Source: an uncultured Bacteroides sp.
GTDB taxonomy: Bacteria > Bacteroidota > Bacteroidia > Bacteroidales > Bacteroidaceae
Assembly (NCBI RefSeq): GCF_900547205.1
Contig: NZ_URFY01000005.1
Coordinates: forward strand, 1 to 64,000
Length of the DNA: 64,000 nt
Direction: 5' to 3'
Made by a program: the position numbers and the translations under genes. The notes under the pieces were generated by a model. The model had not been told where the DNA came from. It searched no databases and worked only from the letters and a program-made list of their open reading frames with translations. This document shows positions 35,629-45,551 of the stretch, piece after piece; the first letter of the stretch is position 1; every line of letters begins with the position of its first letter.

Positions 35629-37008
35629 TCAATTAATATGGTATGAGAATATTGGAGCGGAATTGGCAAGTGGCAACCACTCTGTGAAACTATATTCTTT
35701 ATTAAGCTTTAAGGCAATTACCGGAATTTGTCGCTCTCCTTTAAAAACAGGCAATGACAAGATGATCTCGTTCTTCTTTTGTTGCATCTTAATCTTTTTG
35801 CCGGTCGACAGATCAAAGGCTTTACTTACCCGATACCCATCCAAAGTGTTAATTCGAAGAGTGGAGACTGGTTTACGTAAATGTAAATAGATATACTCGT
35901 CTTTATAAGTACTTCCTATTTCATCAGTTTGTTTAAAAGGACCTCCATGAGTATCATATACAGCCTCTTTATTCTGATTTATCCATTTTGTCAGTTCATA
36001 CAGACGTTCTACTTGCTCTTCAGGCATTTCTCCGGTAGGCTTAGGACCGATATTCACTAATAAATTACCATTGCCACAGAGTGTTTTACTGAACATTCCA
36101 ATAAGCTCTTCAGCCGTTAACATCTTAGCATTAGGTTCGTAGGCATATACCGGATAAGTAACGCTGGTACATGCTTCCCACGGAAATGGAGGTGCATCTG
36201 TTGTCTTGGCTTCTAGCGAAAAGTAGTCGCCCGATGAACCATCCGTCCAAAATGTTTCGTGTCCGTTTTCTCCTTTGGTGACAGCCAGACGAGTAGATAA
36301 CGTATTGCTTTTTAGCTTCTTTATGTACTGATACAAATCATTACCTTCTTTTGGAGTCCAAAGAGGATCCAACCAAAAACCATCAAACCACAATATATCC
36401 GGTTGGTAACGGTCTATCAATTCTTTTGTCTGATTATGAACAAACCCGATAAAATCTTCCCGCCCATATTTTGGTTCTTTAATTTCTCTTCCTGCTTGCG
36501 CCATTGAAGTCCAACCGCAATAATCAATATCTGCTATTGAATAGTAAATGCCATAGAGTAATCCTTGCTCCCGGCATTCGTCTCCTAGTTCTTTCAAGAT
36601 ATCCCGTTTGAATGGTATACGGTCTATATCAAAGATAGAGTATTCGCTTGGCCAGATACAAAAGCCATCATGATGTTTTGAAATGACTACCATATATTTG
36701 CATCCTGCCTGAACAGCTACATTTACAATTTCTTTAGGATTGAAATTCTGAGGATTCCATTTCATGGTAATGGAGTCTGCCACACTTTTCGGAGTGCCAT
36801 TGCCAATAGCCCATGAATCCCCCGTACCGGGTGAATGACAAGCCATCCAATGAATGAACAAACCCAGTTTGGCATCTTGAAACTGTTTCAGAAGTTTTTT
36901 ATCTGTTTGAGGATTGAGTACCGTTGTCTGGCTCTGCACATATGCTAAATATCCACATATGAACAATAGCAATAAAGAAAGTCTTTTGAACTGCATACAA
37001 TATATCAT
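35629..37008 (-). CDS. GH29 alpha-L-fucosidase
   Basis: A 459-residue exported enzyme with an N-terminal hydrophobic signal; a start at MQFKRL four codons in is equally possible. GH29 features: KLGLFIHW near residue 50, ISKHHDGFCIW at 109-119, and the nucleophile Asp 209 in ILWFDGFW, followed by a C-terminal beta domain. It removes alpha-L-fucose from glycans by a retaining mechanism. It is the last gene of the locus and lies 4 bp after the GH3 gene, so they are co-transcribed. Linkage specificity cannot be read from the sequence. Confidence 0.92.
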   Translation of the reverse strand: MIYCMQFKRLSLLLLFICGYLAYVQSQTTVLNPQTDKKLLKQFQDAKLGLFIHWMACHSPGTGDSWAIGNGTPKSVADSITMKWNPQNFNPKEIVNVAVQAGCKYMVVISKHHDGFCIWPSEYSIFDIDRIPFKRDILKELGDECREQGLLYGIYYSIADIDYCGWTSMAQAGREIKEPKYGREDFIGFVHNQTKELIDRYQPDILWFDGFWLDPLWTPKEGNDLYQYIKKLKSNTLSTRLAVTKGENGHETFWTDGSSGDYFSLEAKTTDAPPFPWEACTSVTYPVYAYEPNAKMLTAEELIGMFSKTLCGNGNLLVNIGPKPTGEMPEEQVERLYELTKWINQNKEAVYDTHGGPFKQTDEIGSTYKDEYIYLHLRKPVSTLRINTLDGYRVSKAFDLSTGKKIKMQQKKNEIILSLPVFKGERQIPVIALKLNKEYSFTEWLPLANSAPIFSYHIN

Positions 37009-37012
37009 TTTG

Positions 37013-39325
37013 TTAGTTTATAAAAAAGTCTTTTTTGATTCGTATATCTTCTACCGAACGACCAATCATCAGATTAAACTTCCCGGGTTCTACAACATAC
37101 TTCATATCTTCATTCCACAGTCCCAAATCGGAATAGGGAATGACTATCCGAATATCCTTAGATTCTCCAGGATTCAGACTCACTTTCTCGAATCCTTTCA
37201 GAACAGCAACAGGAGTGACAACGCTTGAAACGCAATCGTGTATGAAAACTAAAGCCGTTTCTTTTCCTGCCATATTTCCTGTATTTTTCACTATAAACGT
37301 AATTTCAACATCCTTATTTTGAGGAATCATACTGTCTACTTTAAGTCCTGAATACTCATAACTAGTATAACTCAATCCATGCCCAAAACAAAATGCCGGT
37401 TTTTCATCTTCTCGGGAAGAACCTAAACCATACCCGGTCCAATATCTGGAAGGTCTTTGATAATAATACATTGGTATTTGACCTGCATTCTTAGGAATAG
37501 TAATAGGCAATTTACCCGAAGGATTGACTTCTCCAAAAAGAATTTCAGCCAAGGCCTGTCCGCCATACATTCCCGGTTCCCACACATCTACAATGGTTGG
37601 AATATTCTTTGTTATCCACTCATTGTTAAGAGGTTTACCATTCACTATGACGATGACTACAGGAGTTCCGGTAGCATGAATCGCCTTAACCAGTTCCAAC
37701 TGCCGTCCATAGAAATCTATTGAAGGACGGTCTGCCGATTCTCCATAAGTTCTTAATCCCCATTCCGAACGTATTCCATATCCTCCAATAGCAACAATTG
37801 CCAAATCAGCTTGCCGGGCTTTTCTGACGGCATCATCAATACTATAGTCAGAAATGCCGCCTCCTTCGGTTATCAGTTTTTTCTGAATGGCAGGATCGGT
37901 GGTATTTACCGACAAATCAGATTTCTTAGCCTTGATGCGTCCGCTGTTGCTATATAGGATTGATTGTTCGGGAGAAGCTGTCGCCTGAATACCTTCCAAA
38001 ATAGTAGTCACGTGATCATCCGGTTGGAAAATAGACCAATCACCCAGAATACTTTGATTATCCGCATTCGGTCCTGTAACTAGAATCTTTTTATATTTGT
38101 TTTTATCAAGAGGCAGAAGCTGTTGCTCATTTTTCAGTAAAACGATTGCTTCTCTCGCAGCTTCCAGAGCCAATGCTTTGTTCTCTTTGCTTCCATAACT
38201 CTCTTCTTCGGTTGATACATAGCGCTTTTCAAATAATCCAAGTTCAAATTTAACTTTCAGGATTCTTCTGACAGCATCATCAATACGTTCCGGAGATACC
38301 TTCTTTTCGTTGACTAGCTCTACAAGCGGGCGTACAAAGCGAGCCGAGTCAGCAGAATACATATGCATATCCAGACCTGCGTTAACCGACCTACAAACAG
38401 CATCTTTCTGGTCTTCAGCTACCTGATGTAGATAAGTTGCCAAATTCTCTACATCTCCCATATCACTGATAAAAAATCCTTTAAAGTCATACTCCTTCTT
38501 GATTAAATCAGTCAACAACCATTTGGATGCGTGCACCGGCACCCCTGCAATATCATTATGCCCGGGCATAATAGTCATGCATCCGGCTTCTATAGCTGCC
38601 TTGAAGGGTGGTAAGAAGTATGAACGGAGTGCCCGTTCGGACAATTCGGCACTAGCATGATTACATCCGCCTACGGACGCACCTCCGCCTACCAGATGTT
38701 TGACCGAAACAGCCACTTTCTTAAAAGGATTCTCGTTACCTTGATATCCTCTTATCGCCTCTCTCACTAGTTCGCTTGTCAAAAAAGGATCTTCACCATA
38801 GGTTTCACCGGTTCTTCCCCATCTGGCATCCTGAACAATATCTATACTAGGAGCAAATGCCCAATGTATACCCGCAGAACGGATTTCTTCACCAGCCTTG
38901 GAAGTGGTGCGATAAATTAATTCCCGGTTGAAGGTAGCAGCCATACTTATGGAAGTCGGAAAAATGGTTCTACCTGTAAGCATGGCATATCCATGCGCTG
39001 CATCCATTCCAATTAGATATGGAATCTTCAAACGCGTCTGTTCCGATAGTTTTTGTAATTGGTTGCATTCTTCAGGCTCCAAGTCTGCCAACCATGCACC
39101 AAAATCATAATATCCATTTTTAAATATGGCCTCTTTGTCCCATACGGTGACCATATCCATTTGCCCTATTTTCTCTTCCAGTGTCATTTGTCCGAGTAAT
39201 GCTTCCACCCTCTTGTCTACCGGTTGTTTTGCATCCATATAGATAGATGTATCTACCTTTTGTGTAGACTGACAAGACACTAGAAGTGAAATAAAAGTAT
39301 ATAGAATCAAATTCTTCATGTTCAT
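37013..39325 (-). CDS. GH3 glycosidase of the utilization locus
   Basis: A 770-residue lipoprotein (LLVSC, Cys 18). Three-domain GH3: a TIM barrel with DAARWGRTGETYGEDP and VKHLVGGG, the nucleophile Asp 288 in FFISDMGD, an alpha/beta sandwich (KKILVTGPNADN) and a C-terminal fibronectin-III-like domain. GH3 enzymes remove terminal beta-linked sugars. Here Met replaces the Trp usually next to the nucleophile (SDW), which may alter specificity. It sits between the M60-like and GH29 genes in the operon. Confidence 0.92.
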   Translation of the reverse strand: MNMKNLILYTFISLLVSCQSTQKVDTSIYMDAKQPVDKRVEALLGQMTLEEKIGQMDMVTVWDKEAIFKNGYYDFGAWLADLEPEECNQLQKLSEQTRLKIPYLIGMDAAHGYAMLTGRTIFPTSISMAATFNRELIYRTTSKAGEEIRSAGIHWAFAPSIDIVQDARWGRTGETYGEDPFLTSELVREAIRGYQGNENPFKKVAVSVKHLVGGGASVGGCNHASAELSERALRSYFLPPFKAAIEAGCMTIMPGHNDIAGVPVHASKWLLTDLIKKEYDFKGFFISDMGDVENLATYLHQVAEDQKDAVCRSVNAGLDMHMYSADSARFVRPLVELVNEKKVSPERIDDAVRRILKVKFELGLFEKRYVSTEEESYGSKENKALALEAAREAIVLLKNEQQLLPLDKNKYKKILVTGPNADNQSILGDWSIFQPDDHVTTILEGIQATASPEQSILYSNSGRIKAKKSDLSVNTTDPAIQKKLITEGGGISDYSIDDAVRKARQADLAIVAIGGYGIRSEWGLRTYGESADRPSIDFYGRQLELVKAIHATGTPVVIVIVNGKPLNNEWITKNIPTIVDVWEPGMYGGQALAEILFGEVNPSGKLPITIPKNAGQIPMYYYQRPSRYWTGYGLGSSREDEKPAFCFGHGLSYTSYEYSGLKVDSMIPQNKDVEITFIVKNTGNMAGKETALVFIHDCVSSVVTPVAVLKGFEKVSLNPGESKDIRIVIPYSDLGLWNEDMKYVVEPGKFNLMIGRSVEDIRIKKDFFIN

Positions 39326-39341
39326 TCAATTTTATTGTATC

Positions 39342-42233
39342 TTATTTGGAACGTTCAACAGTTATCAGTTTACCATCTGCCTGTACAGCTCTGATAGTAC
39401 ATTGACCGACAGGAAGTTTATCGGGTAAAGTGAACTTTAGGAAATTAGAGAAGAATTTTCGTTCTCCATCTTTCCAGATTTCAAAAGCTACTGCTTCATC
39501 ACCGTTAATAATAGATACTTGCTGTCCACTGACACTATAAGTCGGAGTCTTGGTTATCTTTTGATTATCCTTGAACTGGATATAATGGCCTACATCGCCT
39601 ATTTTACCCGTCAGCCCCAGACTCTCCAGACCTTCATCTCCGTCTTTCCGGTCCTCAATGTAATAGAAGGGCTGTGGAGTCGGATATTTTGCCGTATATT
39701 CTCTGGTTTCTGCAATCATTGCATTTGTGACAATATAGCGGCTTGATCCGTACTGTTCGATAGTTTCATCTACCGGAGTCATAAATCCCCACATATCAAA
39801 GAAATCTGCCAGATTCTTTTGAGCAATGTCACTAGCGTATTTCACTAATTGCATCTGACGTTCTCCTACAGGGATATTATTCAAATTTCTATTATTACGT
39901 AGTTTCTTGAATAATTCCGGATAGAAATCGGATTTGACACCGCATCGATGGAAATAAAGCCACAATTGCCAGTACATACGCATATGGATTTCCGTATCTT
40001 CCTTCTTTGGGTCACTAAGGAAATTGCAGAAAGGACGGTTATTAAATTTCCTGTCTGCCAGTACACTCAACGGGTCGCCATTGGAACATTCTCTACCCAC
40101 TTTATAAAGTACATAATTTGAAAAGAGATTATTGGACGATTCGAAGCATCCGGTCCATGCAATAGCTCCCTGATGAAGGTGTCCGATTTCATGAGCAGGT
40201 CCCCAACAGCGTCTTTCTGTATAGAGCTTCTCGGTTGGCATAAATACATCCAATGCGTTAATTCCAAATCCGATTTGTCCATTTCCAGCCCACATATAAC
40301 TATCATCATTAATAGAAGAACCATTCACATGATTATTAAATAGCCGAGGGCGAACATCTTCCAAACCTAACAAATCGTATTGCCAGTTGACAAAGTGATC
40401 AAACATTGTAATGTATTCCACTACATTATTAGGTAGCCATTGCAGCAATTTAGTACGATGAAAGTTCAACAGCATCTCATTTCCTTTGATAATAAAATAC
40501 TCATAAGTTGCTTTTTGAAGAAGTTCTGCGTAAACATCATCCGTTTTATCTCTCTCCAAGTCGAAGTAACCGCTCACCACTCCGGAAGTCAATGGAATGT
40601 GGACTTTTACCGGCTTGGCATTTTCCAAAGTCAGCTCTGTGTTATACATCACAAACAACATACCGTCTTTTTTTATCTGAATCTTATTGACCCCTTCATG
40701 CAGAAGATATTGATCTCCACTCAGATTAGATGATTGGATAGTTTGCAAGCTGATATTATTGCCGTAAGAATCACCCACCAAAACAATTATCTCATCACCC
40801 GCTTTTACATAAATACCTGTGGGATTATCCAAATCGGTATAGGGTTTCATATACAACTTATCTCCCCAAACACCAGGAATACTATAAGGCTTGTATTCTT
40901 GAATACGGAATTTCTTTTCCCAAGAATCGTAAATTCCGTTTTTCAATTGCATTGCCACATTTATAAAATACCCCGGTAATGCCTGAATTTGCTGAGAAGT
41001 TGATTCCGTACGAACCTCACTACAAGTAAGATCGGTAAATACATTCAGCAACTGTTTCTCCAATTCACTCAAACCCGATTTTGCTTCATAAAATTCAATT
41101 TCTTCGCAGTTCACATAATTGTTTTTTGCAGTATTGACTACAACTTTCAGCTTAGTCACTTTTACCAATGGTTTATCCGTTGAAAGTTTGCTTGGAGAGG
41201 CTGCCATCTTGAAATCGTACGAACCAAGTTTATTATATTCAGGTGTGTCCTGTGTTGCATAGTAAAGATCAAATGTTCCCCATTGACCGTCTCCTGTACT
41301 CCTAGGAGTATAGATGAAATAATCGAGTGTATGTGTGCCGTCAAAATCAAATTCAAGGATAACCGGGAATTTTGTTCCTGCGCCACTCCAAGGACTATGA
41401 TAGAAATTGTTTCCACCAAGTCCGTCCCAACATTTGTCTATTTCCTGACCAGATTGATATTGATTGGCAGTTCCACCGATAGGCTTAAACATAGTGTCGC
41501 CTCCCGTTTCAATATCACCGGTAGTTGGTTCTAAAGGTCTTTGTAAAATAACACACTCAGCTTTTATCTCTTTATACTTCTCACTATTGAAAAGGATAGT
41601 ACCACTACGTGACTCGCCATACATGGTATAGCTACTTACTTGAAAAGCATATTCCTTACCTGTGAGTGCACGTGTATCAGGAGTAGTTGTTTGAAGTATC
41701 CAATCACAATTATCCTGTATACTCACCTGATATTCAATATTAGACGTAATTCTAAGTTTCACATCTCCACCTTCGGCAGCCAACGTTGTCGGAGTAAGAG
41801 GAGTTACCAGAATAGCTGGTCCATGCCCTAGCTGACGGACTTTAATCGTATATTCACTGACAGTCGACGTGACTTTGACTATTGCTTCTCTCACATCCGG
41901 CTCTTCACTGGTGGGAATGTAGAGACGTATCATATTCTCGTCAATAACCTTAGTTGCCATACACCAGTTCGGTTCGGAAGATGTGACACGCCATTCATCC
42001 CTTGACAGATTAGTTGTTACCGGAATTTGGATATCTTGTTTTGCATTATCAAAATCCTGCACTAAATATTCCTCTTCTATTTCCAGCTTAGGTATAGAAT
42101 GATCCTCGTTTTCGTCGTTGCATCCACAAAATGCCGGAATGCAACATATAAGCATGACGAAAATTAAACTTTTGATTCGTTGCATATTTTGTCTATTCAT
42201 ATTTTTCTTTTTTAATGATTGATTATTCGGCAA
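39342..42233 (-). CDS. M60-like metallopeptidase lipoprotein (mucinase-type)
   Basis: Up to 963 residues; the ATG at 42200 (MNRQNMQRIK) is more likely than the one at 42233, which overlaps the upstream gene. Lipoprotein signal (AFCGC). Domain order: two BACON-like beta domains (~60-240), a discoidin/F5-8-like carbohydrate-binding domain (~245-390), then the peptidase with zinc motif HEIGH at 681-685 and Glu 698. M60-like enzymes cleave the backbone of O-glycosylated proteins such as mucins, and BACON domains are thought to bind such substrates. Its place in the operon implies attack on host glycoproteins at the cell surface. Confidence 0.9.
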   Translation of the reverse strand: MPNNQSLKKKNMNRQNMQRIKSLIFVMLICCIPAFCGCNDENEDHSIPKLEIEEEYLVQDFDNAKQDIQIPVTTNLSRDEWRVTSSEPNWCMATKVIDENMIRLYIPTSEEPDVREAIVKVTSTVSEYTIKVRQLGHGPAILVTPLTPTTLAAEGGDVKLRITSNIEYQVSIQDNCDWILQTTTPDTRALTGKEYAFQVSSYTMYGESRSGTILFNSEKYKEIKAECVILQRPLEPTTGDIETGGDTMFKPIGGTANQYQSGQEIDKCWDGLGGNNFYHSPWSGAGTKFPVILEFDFDGTHTLDYFIYTPRSTGDGQWGTFDLYYATQDTPEYNKLGSYDFKMAASPSKLSTDKPLVKVTKLKVVVNTAKNNYVNCEEIEFYEAKSGLSELEKQLLNVFTDLTCSEVRTESTSQQIQALPGYFINVAMQLKNGIYDSWEKKFRIQEYKPYSIPGVWGDKLYMKPYTDLDNPTGIYVKAGDEIIVLVGDSYGNNISLQTIQSSNLSGDQYLLHEGVNKIQIKKDGMLFVMYNTELTLENAKPVKVHIPLTSGVVSGYFDLERDKTDDVYAELLQKATYEYFIIKGNEMLLNFHRTKLLQWLPNNVVEYITMFDHFVNWQYDLLGLEDVRPRLFNNHVNGSSINDDSYMWAGNGQIGFGINALDVFMPTEKLYTERRCWGPAHEIGHLHQGAIAWTGCFESSNNLFSNYVLYKVGRECSNGDPLSVLADRKFNNRPFCNFLSDPKKEDTEIHMRMYWQLWLYFHRCGVKSDFYPELFKKLRNNRNLNNIPVGERQMQLVKYASDIAQKNLADFFDMWGFMTPVDETIEQYGSSRYIVTNAMIAETREYTAKYPTPQPFYYIEDRKDGDEGLESLGLTGKIGDVGHYIQFKDNQKITKTPTYSVSGQQVSIINGDEAVAFEIWKDGERKFFSNFLKFTLPDKLPVGQCTIRAVQADGKLITVERSK

Positions 42234-43632
42234 CCCATAGGTTCAATTCGGCAATTGCCATAGCATTTAGTCCTGCCTCTCTGGCATGTGTTGATTCAAT
42301 ACGCAGATACCTGAACAGTCCCGAAGTTGGCAGCATAATATCCGATTCATAGGTTGCTCCCATTTCTGATAGCGGAAGTCCATCATTCAATGTATTTAGC
42401 AAGTTGAAATTTGTTCCATCTTCACTAGTGTAGATATTCAACTCTTGCGGATTTCCGTTACCGTCATTAGATCCGTCTGCCGCAGTTCTCGTGGTATAGC
42501 TGAATTTGAATCCGCTATATACATGGGGCAATTCAACCTGTATGTAAGGTAATTCAGAGAAATCGCTTGGGAATCCATGGAATGCCCAATAAGAATGGAA
42601 AGAAGTATTAATGTTTCCATCAATGATGTTAATAAGTTGCGTACGGGCAGCCAACGGTTCAAAGTCTTCCGTTCTGGCATTGCTGGAGATCATACTTTCT
42701 GTCAGCTTTATCTCTTTCAACTCTGTTACATCTATGCGCTTCTGATATACAATAGCAGCTAAATATCTATTCGTTCCTTCTTGAATAGTGAAAGTAGGCA
42801 TACTACACTCAATCATTTCTACAGGAAGAATGTATTTGCCGAATTTCAAATCATCTGCAATGTTTATCTTAATCGTTGCATTACTTACATTCTTACCTGA
42901 AACAAACGATACTTTAGGATTTAACATATAGCAATTCTCCGGTAATAGTTCAAAATCCGTCTGATTGGCTTCATTGTATTCAGTCAGTAACTCCGGAGTC
43001 ACTTTCAACGTGCAATCAAAATCCCAACTATTCGCCATTGGCATACCAACAGGTATTGTTATATCGAAGGCCATTTCTCCCCCTTCTTCCACTTTATAAG
43101 GTTGATAACCGGATTTTTCAAAGTAGAGGTAAGGAATAACAATATCAGGTACTATAAAAATCTGTCGCTTATCAATATTAATATCATCGTTGGCATTGTT
43201 TAGCACCAAAGGCAAAGTGTAATTACCATCACCCAATGCTTTGATTTTGTCAATATTGAAAAGCACTTTCACCATTTTATGATCGTCAGAGCTATCAAAT
43301 ACCAAAGTTTCCGTTTCCAGTTTAAAACAATCATCCGGCAACATCTTATAATCCATATCATTCTCTGCATTATAAATTTGCAAATTGACGACATCCAGAA
43401 CTGACACATCCACTGTCGAATGCTTTTTAGAATTATATCCGGCTCTGATAACAGTGAACTCACAACTGACCTTATCGCTAGTATCATAGATAGTTATATG
43501 TTGTTCACCGTCATTTTTAAAATAAAGAATGGACTCATATTGGTCCAGATAGTCTTCGCATCCGTCATCGCAGGAACCGAAAGGGACCAGTGTGAGACAT
43601 AAGGCGATTACTTTGAATATATAGCTTTTCAT
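42223..43632 (-). CDS. DUF1735/discoidin surface glycan-binding protein
   Basis: A 469-residue lipoprotein (LVPFGSC). Two DUF1735-type beta domains are tandemly arranged (~35-165 and ~175-305), each ending in a LPVEM/LPLVL-type strand. A C-terminal discoidin-like domain is seen (NINTSFHSYWAFHG...LPYIQVELPHVYSGFKFSY). Such proteins sit beside SusD and bind the target glycan on the outer surface. It follows SusD by 29 bp in the same operon. Confidence 0.85.
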   Translation of the reverse strand: MKSYIFKVIALCLTLVPFGSCDDGCEDYLDQYESILYFKNDGEQHITIYDTSDKVSCEFTVIRAGYNSKKHSTVDVSVLDVVNLQIYNAENDMDYKMLPDDCFKLETETLVFDSSDDHKMVKVLFNIDKIKALGDGNYTLPLVLNNANDDINIDKRQIFIVPDIVIPYLYFEKSGYQPYKVEEGGEMAFDITIPVGMPMANSWDFDCTLKVTPELLTEYNEANQTDFELLPENCYMLNPKVSFVSGKNVSNATIKINIADDLKFGKYILPVEMIECSMPTFTIQEGTNRYLAAIVYQKRIDVTELKEIKLTESMISSNARTEDFEPLAARTQLINIIDGNINTSFHSYWAFHGFPSDFSELPYIQVELPHVYSGFKFSYTTRTAADGSNDGNGNPQELNIYTSEDGTNFNLLNTLNDGLPLSEMGATYESDIMLPTSGLFRYLRIESTHAREAGLNAMAIAELNLWVAE

Positions 43633-43661
43633 ACAGTTTTCTTTTTGATAGATTTATGAGA

Positions 43662-45545
43662 TTACCATCCGTAATTTTGAGTCAATTGTTTGTTCAGACT
43701 GATTTCCGTCTGAGTGAACGGATACAAATAATGTTGCTTCTTGAATACACGTCTCTCGAAAACAGTTCTTTGCCAGAAACTATCAGGAGTAACATCACCG
43801 CTTCCGGTAGTTTCTACATTCATTCCCCACATTCTACCTCCGTCACATTCTTCTGCAATCTTCCACGTACGGGTATCGAAAAAGCGATGATTCTCGAAAG
43901 CCAATTCTACACGACGCTCTTTCCGACATAACTCCAACAGTTCTTTATCATTGGCAAGAGGGTAGGATTCTGTGATAGCCGGTAAACCGACACGTGCTCT
44001 CAGTTCTTTCCACACCTCCATGGCTTTTGCTAAATAGTTGTCCGGGATATTCACACCTCTGTTTTTACATTCCAGTACCGATTCTATAAAATTCAGGTAG
44101 ATTTCTCCAAGACGGAATGTTGGAAAGGTGATATCCCCCCATTGTCCATTAGCCGAATTGGCTGTATGGTCATAAAAGCGATTCAACATAAAGCCGGATT
44201 TAGGACGGGCATCCGAAGTGTAGCCGTTAGCACCGTGTGCAAAAGAGGTCTGTGTCATCTCGTTGCCATGATGCCATTTACTGCCACTAAAGAATACGGT
44301 TACATAAAATCGGGGATCTCTTTCAGTACACATCTTTACTGTTGTCAGCTTGTAAGAACTGGCTCCTCCCCATGCAGGATAAGTGATGTCTGTATAAGCC
44401 AATTCATCCGTTGAATAACCAGACTCAGGATCAATGACAGGAGAGCCGTCCGATTCATAACCCGTGATAGGGAATCTTCCGGTTTTAGCCATCGGATAAG
44501 CATCCACTTGCTGTTGCGTAACTCCAACCACTCCCCAAGATGAACTTCCGGCAATAGAGGTGGGACACGTATGGGCAGACATAATAAAACGTCCTTTAGA
44601 TCCGGTAGTCCATATTAACTCACTATTCCATTTCTCTTGCGTGATGCCATAATAATTGTCGTATGGATTGTCACTTTCTGAGTGATATAACTTATAGAGA
44701 TTACCATCAATTATTTTATAGGCTGCATCTGCGGCTGTTTTCCATTTGCTCTCATCATAATTTTGCGGAAACAAGTTTGTACCATCCGGATTCCTCACAG
44801 AAGCATACATTGTATTTCCGTTAAATAAATCACGTGCCGAATAAAGAGTCAGACGAGATATAATAGCCTGACAAGCTCCCTTCGTCGCCAATCCCTTTTC
44901 AGTACTGGATGTCCAGTTTGATTTCATATACTGATTATCAATCAGAGAATTTAATTCGCCCACTACATAGTCTACGCATTCATTCCATGTATTACGCGGA
45001 CGTTCCAGCTCGGCAGCACTTTTCGTAAAATCAAGTAATTCATCATGAAGGATAAATACCGGTCCGTAAGTACGCATCATCAGGAAATAATAATAAGCGC
45101 GTGCAAAGCGGGTTTGTACTTTCCATTGTTCCTTTTCATCATAGGTGAGCAATGGGTCAGTGCAACGATCGATGTTAGCAAGAAATATGTTACATTCACG
45201 AATTCCTCTGTAATAGGTACTCATACGTTCATAAGGCACATCCGATGGATTCCAGGCACCAGAAGTCATAATATGGTATTCACGGCTTCTCTGTGAAACA
45301 GTAACTTCATCGGCTGCTCCGCTCCACGGCGTATATTGAAAATCATTAGCGTCATCCGGCAGAAAACTCATAGTAGTCAACCAATACCTACGTGAGTCCG
45401 CACGGGTTTCCCACACTTTATCCAAGGTTAGCGATTCGTCTTCTTGTCTATCCAAAAAAGAGTCACATGACGTTTGCGAAAGCATCAAAGCACACACAAA
45501 CAAAGACGAACAGTATTTAGTTATTTTTTTCATATATCGTTTCAT
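43662..45545 (-). CDS. SusD-family nutrient-binding lipoprotein
   Basis: A 627-residue lipoprotein (LMLSQTSC) with the RagB/SusD pattern: LDRQEDESLTLDKVWETRAD, RARYYFLMMRTYGPVFI-like TPR helices (here ARAYYYFLMMRTYGPVFIL), and a C-terminal WKELRARVGLP...ERRVELAFENHRFFDTRTW segment. It caps the SusC channel and captures glycan. It lies 6 bp after SusC, so the two are expressed together. Confidence 0.96.
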   Translation of the reverse strand: MKRYMKKITKYCSSLFVCALMLSQTSCDSFLDRQEDESLTLDKVWETRADSRRYWLTTMSFLPDDANDFQYTPWSGAADEVTVSQRSREYHIMTSGAWNPSDVPYERMSTYYRGIRECNIFLANIDRCTDPLLTYDEKEQWKVQTRFARAYYYFLMMRTYGPVFILHDELLDFTKSAAELERPRNTWNECVDYVVGELNSLIDNQYMKSNWTSSTEKGLATKGACQAIISRLTLYSARDLFNGNTMYASVRNPDGTNLFPQNYDESKWKTAADAAYKIIDGNLYKLYHSESDNPYDNYYGITQEKWNSELIWTTGSKGRFIMSAHTCPTSIAGSSSWGVVGVTQQQVDAYPMAKTGRFPITGYESDGSPVIDPESGYSTDELAYTDITYPAWGGASSYKLTTVKMCTERDPRFYVTVFFSGSKWHHGNEMTQTSFAHGANGYTSDARPKSGFMLNRFYDHTANSANGQWGDITFPTFRLGEIYLNFIESVLECKNRGVNIPDNYLAKAMEVWKELRARVGLPAITESYPLANDKELLELCRKERRVELAFENHRFFDTRTWKIAEECDGGRMWGMNVETTGSGDVTPDSFWQRTVFERRVFKKQHYLYPFTQTEISLNKQLTQNYGW

Positions 45546-45551
45546 GTTATA